The notes under the pieces were generated by a model, which did no database searches, was not told the origin of the DNA, and was given only the letters and a program-made list of their open reading frames with translations. From Chloroflexota bacterium (GTDB taxonomy: Bacteria; Chloroflexota; Dehalococcoidia; Tepidiformales; Tepidiformaceae): 64,000 nucleotides of DNA. Both the position numbers and the translations under genes were made by a program. Below, piece after piece: positions 59,215 through 64,000 of this stretch (positions are counted from its first letter, which is position 1; each line of letters opens with the position of its first letter). Where the stretch lies: positions 434,001 to 498,000 of the forward strand of contig JACRBT010000004.1 of the NCBI GenBank assembly GCA_016234445.1, in the 5' to 3' direction.

Positions 59215-60402
59215 TTAACCGCGGCGGGGCGACGCCTCCAGGGCGCGGCCGATGACCATGCGCTGGATCTGGTTGGTGCCTTCGAAGATCTGGAAGATCT
59301 TGGCGTCGCGGACCCACTTCTCGACGGGGTGGTCGCGCATGTAGCCCTGCCCGCCGAGGACCTGGACAGCGTCGACGGTCACCTTCATCGCCATGTCGCT
59401 GGCGAAGCACTTTGCCATGGACCCTTCGGCCTGGAGATAGGGGACGTTCGCCCCTGCCATCCAGGCGGCCCGCCAGACCATCAGGCGGGCCGAATCCACG
59501 GCCATCGCCATGTCCGCCAGCATGAAGCTGATGGCCTGGTTCTTGATGATCGGCCGCCCGAACTGGACCCTCTCTTTCGCATAGTCGAGGGCGTATTCGT
59601 AGGCGGCCCGGCCGATGCCGAGGGCGTAGGCGCCGACCACGGGGCGGGTGCGTTCGAGCGTCATCAGGGCCCCCATCGCGCCCGGCCCGGCGCTACCGCC
59701 GCCAGATTTCGGCGCGGCGCCGAGCTTGTTCTCGGCCGGGATGCGGCAATCGGAGAGGACGACGTTCGCGGTGTGGGAGGCGCGGATGCCCATCTTCTTC
59801 CAGGTGGTGCCGGCCGAAAGCCCCGGCGTCCCTGCCGGGATGACGAAGGCGGCGAGGCCGCCCCACCCTTTCGACCTGTCCTCGGTCGCGAAGACGACAT
59901 GGACGTCGGCGACGCCGCCGTTGGTGATGAACTGCTTCTCGCCGTTCAGGACGTAGTCGTCGCCGTCGCGAACGGCGGTCGTCTGGATGTTCGCGACGTC
60001 GGAACCGGCGTCGGGCTCGGTCAGGCACATGGCGCCGAGACGCACCTGCTTCGAGTCGGAGGCGATTTCCGGGAGCCAGCGTTCGCGCTGCTCCGGGGAA
60101 CCGGTGCCCATGATCGCGGCCGCGGCGAGGCCGGAAGAGTTGATCGCGAGGGCGATGCCGGCGCACCCCCAGGAGAGTTCCTCCGCGAGGATGGAGGGGA
60201 TGAGGGACGACCCGCCGCCCTCGAGGAGGGCGCCTTCGCGGGAGACGCCAAGGCCAATCCCGGCGGCCTTCTTGATGATGTCGTAGGGGATCTCCTCGTG
60301 TTCGTCGTAGTAGGCCGCTACGGGGCGAATCTCCTTCTTCGCGAATTCGTGGGTGGCCTGCTGGACGAGACGCTCTTCCTCGCTGAGTTCGAAAGCAACC
60401 AC
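59215..60402 (-). CDS. Acyl-CoA dehydrogenase
   Basis: LGAMCLTEPDAGSDVANIQTTAVRDGDDYVLNGEKQFITNGGVAD...QVLGGQGYMRDHPVEKWVRDAKIFQIFEGTNQIQRMVIGRAL; GTG start. Confidence 0.96.
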   Translation of the reverse strand: MVAFELSEEERLVQQATHEFAKKEIRPVAAYYDEHEEIPYDIIKKAAGIGLGVSREGALLEGGGSSLIPSILAEELSWGCAGIALAINSSGLAAAAIMGTGSPEQRERWLPEIASDSKQVRLGAMCLTEPDAGSDVANIQTTAVRDGDDYVLNGEKQFITNGGVADVHVVFATEDRSKGWGGLAAFVIPAGTPGLSAGTTWKKMGIRASHTANVVLSDCRIPAENKLGAAPKSGGGSAGPGAMGALMTLERTRPVVGAYALGIGRAAYEYALDYAKERVQFGRPIIKNQAISFMLADMAMAVDSARLMVWRAAWMAGANVPYLQAEGSMAKCFASDMAMKVTVDAVQVLGGQGYMRDHPVEKWVRDAKIFQIFEGTNQIQRMVIGRALEASPRRG

Positions 60403-60411
60403 GGGAACCCT

Positions 60412-60428
60412 CCTACCGTTCGGTAAGG
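60412..60428. promoter_or_regulatory. TetR-type operator candidate
   Basis: CCTACCG-TT-CGGTAAGG-like near-palindrome (CCTACCGTTCGGTAAGG), just upstream of the acyl-CoA dehydrogenase GTG and overlapping its SD. Confidence 0.45.
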
Positions 60429-60743
60429 ACCATGGTAGCAGCCCGCCCGGGAGAGGCGCGGGCGAGGCCTGGGGGCGCCTATAGGATCAGCCGATGGGAG
60501 CCTGCCAGGAAATCGTTTCGAGGCCACTGGCACACAAGCGGGGGAGGGAAGACCATTGCCCCTTCGGGCGGACAGGCACTACCCTGTGGAGTGTTATGAC
60601 GCGTTTCAATCATTACAACCCGTGTTCGGGGCATGCCACACGATCTTCACAAAATGGCGCCCCAAATCCTGTGGACTTTCTTGAGAAGCGGCCCCTATGA
60701 TAGCGCCGCTCTGGATGCCGACTCCTTGGAGAGGTGGACCTGG

Positions 60744-61652
60744 ATGGACGACTGCATCGCCCAGTTTTTGAACTTCCTCGCAGTTGAGAAGAATGCCTCC
60801 GGGAACACCATCGCCGCATACAGGAACGACCTGGCCCAGTTCCAGGCGTTCCTCACAAGCACCGATGGGGTCGCCGGGGCCCCGGTCCTGACCGCGGTCA
60901 AGGGACCCGCCGTCGTCGCTTTCACGGAAGACCTTCGCGCCCGCCAGTACAAGGACGCGACCGTCGCCCGGAAGGTTGCCGCCGTGAAGTCGTTCTTCGG
61001 CTTCCTTTCGGCCGAGGGCATGGTGGACCAGGACCCAACCGAGCAGTTGAAGTCGCCGCAGGTTGGGAAAACGCTCCCGCGGGCGCTCAGCACGCGGGAA
61101 GTCGACGAGCTCCTGGAGCAGCCGTCGCGGCGGAACACGCCCGAGTCTCGCCGCGATAAGTGCATGCTCGAACTGCTCTACGCCACCGGACTCCGCGTCA
61201 CGGAGCTGGTTTCGCTCAACCTTTCGGACGTTGCCCTCGAAAGTGACCCGGTGACCGTCCGTTGCGTGGGCAAGGGCGACCGCGAGCGGATCCTGCCGCT
61301 GCACCAGCGGCCGGTGGACGAATTGCGGCAGTACATCTTCCACGTGCGGCCCCGGCTGGTCCGGAATCGGAAGGAGTCGGCCCTGTTCGTGAACCGCCGC
61401 GGCGAGCGCCTGACCCGCCAGGGTTTCTGGCTGATCCTGAAGAACTACGCCCGCGAGGCGAAGCTCGACAAGGCGATCACCCCCCATACGCTCCGGCACA
61501 CGTTCGCCACGCATATGCTTTCCGGCGGCATGCCGCTTCGTAATGTTCAGGACGCGCTTGGCCACGCCAGCATCAGCACCACCCAGATCTACACGCACCT
61601 GACCGACGACATGAAGCGACTCCAGTACGACAAGGCCCATCCCCGGGCCTGA
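60744..61652 (+). CDS. xerD: Site-specific tyrosine recombinase, XerC/XerD type
   Basis: FLNFLAVEKNASGNTIAAYRNDLAQF...YATGLRVTELVSLNLSD...TPHTLRHTFATHML...LGHASISTTQIYTHL; ORF could start at 60633. Confidence 0.9.
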   Translation: MDDCIAQFLNFLAVEKNASGNTIAAYRNDLAQFQAFLTSTDGVAGAPVLTAVKGPAVVAFTEDLRARQYKDATVARKVAAVKSFFGFLSAEGMVDQDPTEQLKSPQVGKTLPRALSTREVDELLEQPSRRNTPESRRDKCMLELLYATGLRVTELVSLNLSDVALESDPVTVRCVGKGDRERILPLHQRPVDELRQYIFHVRPRLVRNRKESALFVNRRGERLTRQGFWLILKNYAREAKLDKAITPHTLRHTFATHMLSGGMPLRNVQDALGHASISTTQIYTHLTDDMKRLQYDKAHPRA

Positions 61653-61690
61653 TCCGGGCCGGGAACGGGGCAGTCCGGTAGACTCGGGAG

Positions 61691-62587
61691 ATGCCGCCTC
61701 CCTCCGAACTGCTTGACGCCCTCAGTGCCCCCTCGACGACGGACGCGCTCAGGGAGCTGGACGACGGCGGCCATCTCACCCGCCTCTTTCCCGAGCTCGA
61801 AGCTGGCCGGGGCTTCGGCCAGCCGGAACTGCACTACTACGACGTCCTCGACCACAACCTGGCCGCCGTCGCCGCGGTCGAGGCCGCGCTGGGCGACGGG
61901 GCCGACGGGCGGGAGCTGCGCCAATCGCTGGAGTGGATCGACCTCGACGGGTCGCTGGAGCGGGAGGTGGAGGGCATCCCCGTCGCCAGCCTCGTGCGGC
62001 TCGCCTGCCTGGTCCACGACGTCGCCAAGCCCGCGACGGCGACGATCGTCGAAGGGCGGCTGCGATTCCCCCGCCACGGCCCCACCGGCGCCGAGATGAT
62101 GGGGACGCGCCTGCCGGAGCTGGGGTTCGGGCCAGAAGCCAGGGCGTTCATCTGCGGGATGGTCCGCTACCACCTCCGGCCTGGGGAGCTGATCCGGGCG
62201 TGGCCGCCGACCGACCACGCCGTCCGCCGCTTCGTCACGGCGCTCGATGGGCACGTGCTGCCGCTGATGCTGGTGAACCTCGCGGACGGCATGGCCACGC
62301 GCGGCCCGGGCTACACGCGGGAGAACTTCCGGCGCCACTGCAACTTCCTGAATTACGTCGTCGCCCGGTCGTGGGCGGTGATGGAAGAGGGGCCGCCGGC
62401 CCTGCTTTCGGGTGAAGAGGCGATGACCGAGCTCGATATCGAAGGTGGACGCTTGCTGGGGGCGGTCCTAACATCACTTCGCCGGGCGCAGCTCGAAGGC
62501 GCAATCGCGAGCCGGGACGAAGCACTGCTGCTCGCGCGCTCAATCCTGGCCGGGGCCGCGGGCAGAGCCACCTCGCCGGGCCGGTAG
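61691..62587 (+). CDS. HD-domain protein resembling the C-terminal half of CCA-adding enzyme (no nucleotidyltransferase head)
   Basis: ELDDGGHLTRLFPELEAGRGF...LVHDVAKPATATI...FPRHGPTGAEMM...LLSGEEAMTELDIEGGRLLGAVLTSLRRAQLEGAIASRDEAL. Confidence 0.8.
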   Translation: MPPPSELLDALSAPSTTDALRELDDGGHLTRLFPELEAGRGFGQPELHYYDVLDHNLAAVAAVEAALGDGADGRELRQSLEWIDLDGSLEREVEGIPVASLVRLACLVHDVAKPATATIVEGRLRFPRHGPTGAEMMGTRLPELGFGPEARAFICGMVRYHLRPGELIRAWPPTDHAVRRFVTALDGHVLPLMLVNLADGMATRGPGYTRENFRRHCNFLNYVVARSWAVMEEGPPALLSGEEAMTELDIEGGRLLGAVLTSLRRAQLEGAIASRDEALLLARSILAGAAGRATSPGR

Positions 62588-62598
62588 GAGTTTCCCCC

Positions 62599-62943
62599 AT
62601 GGCGGTCATGTGGAGCGTCATCTTTTACACCGTGCTGGCGGTGGCGGCGTTCTACTTCATCCTCTTGCAGCCGGTGTTGAAGAACCAGCGCGAACAGCGG
62701 AAAGCTGTACAGTTGCTCCAGATAGGCGATGAGGTGGTCACTACCGGCGGCCTCATCGGCGAAGTCAAGGACGTCGTCACCCCACCCGACGGCCCAACGG
62801 AGATCATCCTCGAACTCGCGCCCGGGATCCGGGTGCGGGCGGTGACGGACGCGATCTCCCGCCGGCTGACCACCCTCGAACCTGCCCCCGCGACCCGGGC
62901 GGCGGATACGGGACCCCAGGAGGCCACGGAGCCCCGTGCGTAA
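62599..62943 (+). CDS. yajC: Preprotein translocase subunit YajC
   Basis: FYFILLQPVLKNQREQRKAVQLLQIGDEVVTTGGLIGEVKDV. Confidence 0.93.
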   Translation: MAVMWSVIFYTVLAVAAFYFILLQPVLKNQREQRKAVQLLQIGDEVVTTGGLIGEVKDVVTPPDGPTEIILELAPGIRVRAVTDAISRRLTTLEPAPATRAADTGPQEATEPRA

Positions 62944-64000
62944 GACCCAGGACTATCTGCTCTTCCTTTTCATCATCGTCCTTGCCGGGTTCAGCCTGGT
63001 CGCGGTCTGGCCGAGCGACCCCGGGCGCTACCTGCCCGGCGACTTCTGGCCGCACGGCAAGGGCATCAAGCTCGGCAGCTGGGAACGCGAGACCATGCGT
63101 CTCGGCCTCGACCTCCGTGGCGGGGCTCACCTTGTCCTCCAGGCGGAGCCGCCCGCGGGCTACGAAGGCAACATCGACGACGCGATGGACACCGCCCGCG
63201 AGGTGATCGAGCGCCGCGTCAACGCGTTCGGTGTCTCCGAGGCGGAAGTCACCCGGGCCGGGAACAACCGGATCGACGTCCAGGTCCCCGGCATGTCGCT
63301 CCAGGACGCCCAGAACCTCATCGGGCGCACCGCCCAGCTCGAGTTCCGGGTGGTGAACGACGACGGAGCGCTTGTCCCTGCGACGTTTTCGAAGGACGGA
63401 AAGACCGCCTGCCCGCTCCAGCCGGCCGGGGCGCCGATCCCTGAAGGCTGCGCCGTGATGAGCGGCCAGTACCTCAAGAACAACACCTACCCTAGCCGCG
63501 TCGCCACTACCTTCGCCGTGAACTTCGAGACGACCGGCACCGGCGCGAAGCTGATGGAGCAGATCACGAGCCGGGCGCTTTCGTTCGCCGAGACCGACCC
63601 CCGCCGCTACCTCCTCATCTACCTCGACGAAGAGGAGATTTCCCGGGCCACGGTCCAGGGCGTCATCTCCAACCAGGGCCAGATCACCGGCCAGGAGTCC
63701 TTCGACGCGGCGAAAGAGCTCTCGAAGCAGCTGAACGCCGGCGCGCTCCCCGTCCCCATGACCACGATCCAGTCGAGCGAAGTGAGCGCCACCCTCGGCG
63801 AAGACTCGGTGGTCGACTCGGTCCACGCCGGCGAGATCGGGTTGCTCGCCGTCGCCATCTTCATGCTTCTCTACTACCGCCTGCCGGGCGGCCTTGCGGC
63901 CATCGCCCTCGGCGTCTACACGGCCGTCACGCTGATGGTCTTCAAGCTCTGGCCGGTGACCCTGACGCTTTCCGGGATCGCCGCCTTCGTCCTCTCGGTC
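62936..64000 (+). CDS. secD: Protein translocase subunit SecD, partial (runs off window)
   Basis: GTG start overlapping yajC; MRKTQDYLLFLFIIVLAGFSLVAVWP...TMRLGLDLRGGAHLVLQ...AREVIERRVNAFGVSEAEV. Confidence 0.93.
   Translation, partial: MRKTQDYLLFLFIIVLAGFSLVAVWPSDPGRYLPGDFWPHGKGIKLGSWERETMRLGLDLRGGAHLVLQAEPPAGYEGNIDDAMDTAREVIERRVNAFGVSEAEVTRAGNNRIDVQVPGMSLQDAQNLIGRTAQLEFRVVNDDGALVPATFSKDGKTACPLQPAGAPIPEGCAVMSGQYLKNNTYPSRVATTFAVNFETTGTGAKLMEQITSRALSFAETDPRRYLLIYLDEEEISRATVQGVISNQGQITGQESFDAAKELSKQLNAGALPVPMTTIQSSEVSATLGEDSVVDSVHAGEIGLLAVAIFMLLYYRLPGGLAAIALGVYTAVTLMVFKLWPVTLTLSGIAAFVLSV

Noticed and set aside
60744-61652. Tyrosine recombinase as evidence of an integrative element
   Set aside because: Looks like housekeeping XerC/D; no att repeats, tRNA target, cargo genes or transposases nearby

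Overview
This is a GC-rich bacterial chromosome segment, possibly Chloroflexota (low-confidence guess from gene content). It is densely coding and mostly housekeeping or biosynthetic. I see no rRNA, CRISPR array, transposase or prophage, and no tRNA I could recognise. Main blocks: (i) a minus-strand cobalamin riboswitch with terminator, leading a secreted, membrane-anchored alpha/alpha-toroid protein and an ECF transporter T subunit (1-2466). (ii) Ceramidase-like plus PIG-L, TlpA, a two-component system split by a MITE/REP-like palindrome, GH1 plus phosphotransferase, a divergent glutamyl-tRNA reductase homologue, folD. (iii) acpS-nnr-fabF-recJ-ClpN-like. (iv) A peptide ABC transporter, glgC, ADH, MFS, MacB/LolD-type ABC, thiolase/DUF35. 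(v) A ~15 kb aromatic amino acid supra-operon (32.3-46.8 kb) with a promoter and a tryptophan-specifier T-box leader, trpB2, a four-helix-bundle gene, trpS, trpE, a block of unusual accessory genes (two Nudix-like proteins with degenerate Nudix boxes, one fused to a carboxymuconolactone-decarboxylase-like domain; a HAD; a small orphan), trpG-D-C-F-B, a CPBP protease, trpA, aroH and DAHP synthase. (vi) scpA, ribF, tyrS, sixA, ppx/gppA, a 2-oxoacid dehydrogenase E1a/E1b/E2 cluster, DUF3048, acyl-CoA dehydrogenase, xerD-like, an NTase-less CCA-enzyme-like HD protein, yajC and secD (partial). The best candidates for something new are the accessory module embedded by translational coupling in the T-box trp operon and the B12-riboswitch toroid/ECF locus. 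No homology search was run; family calls are from motif recognition.
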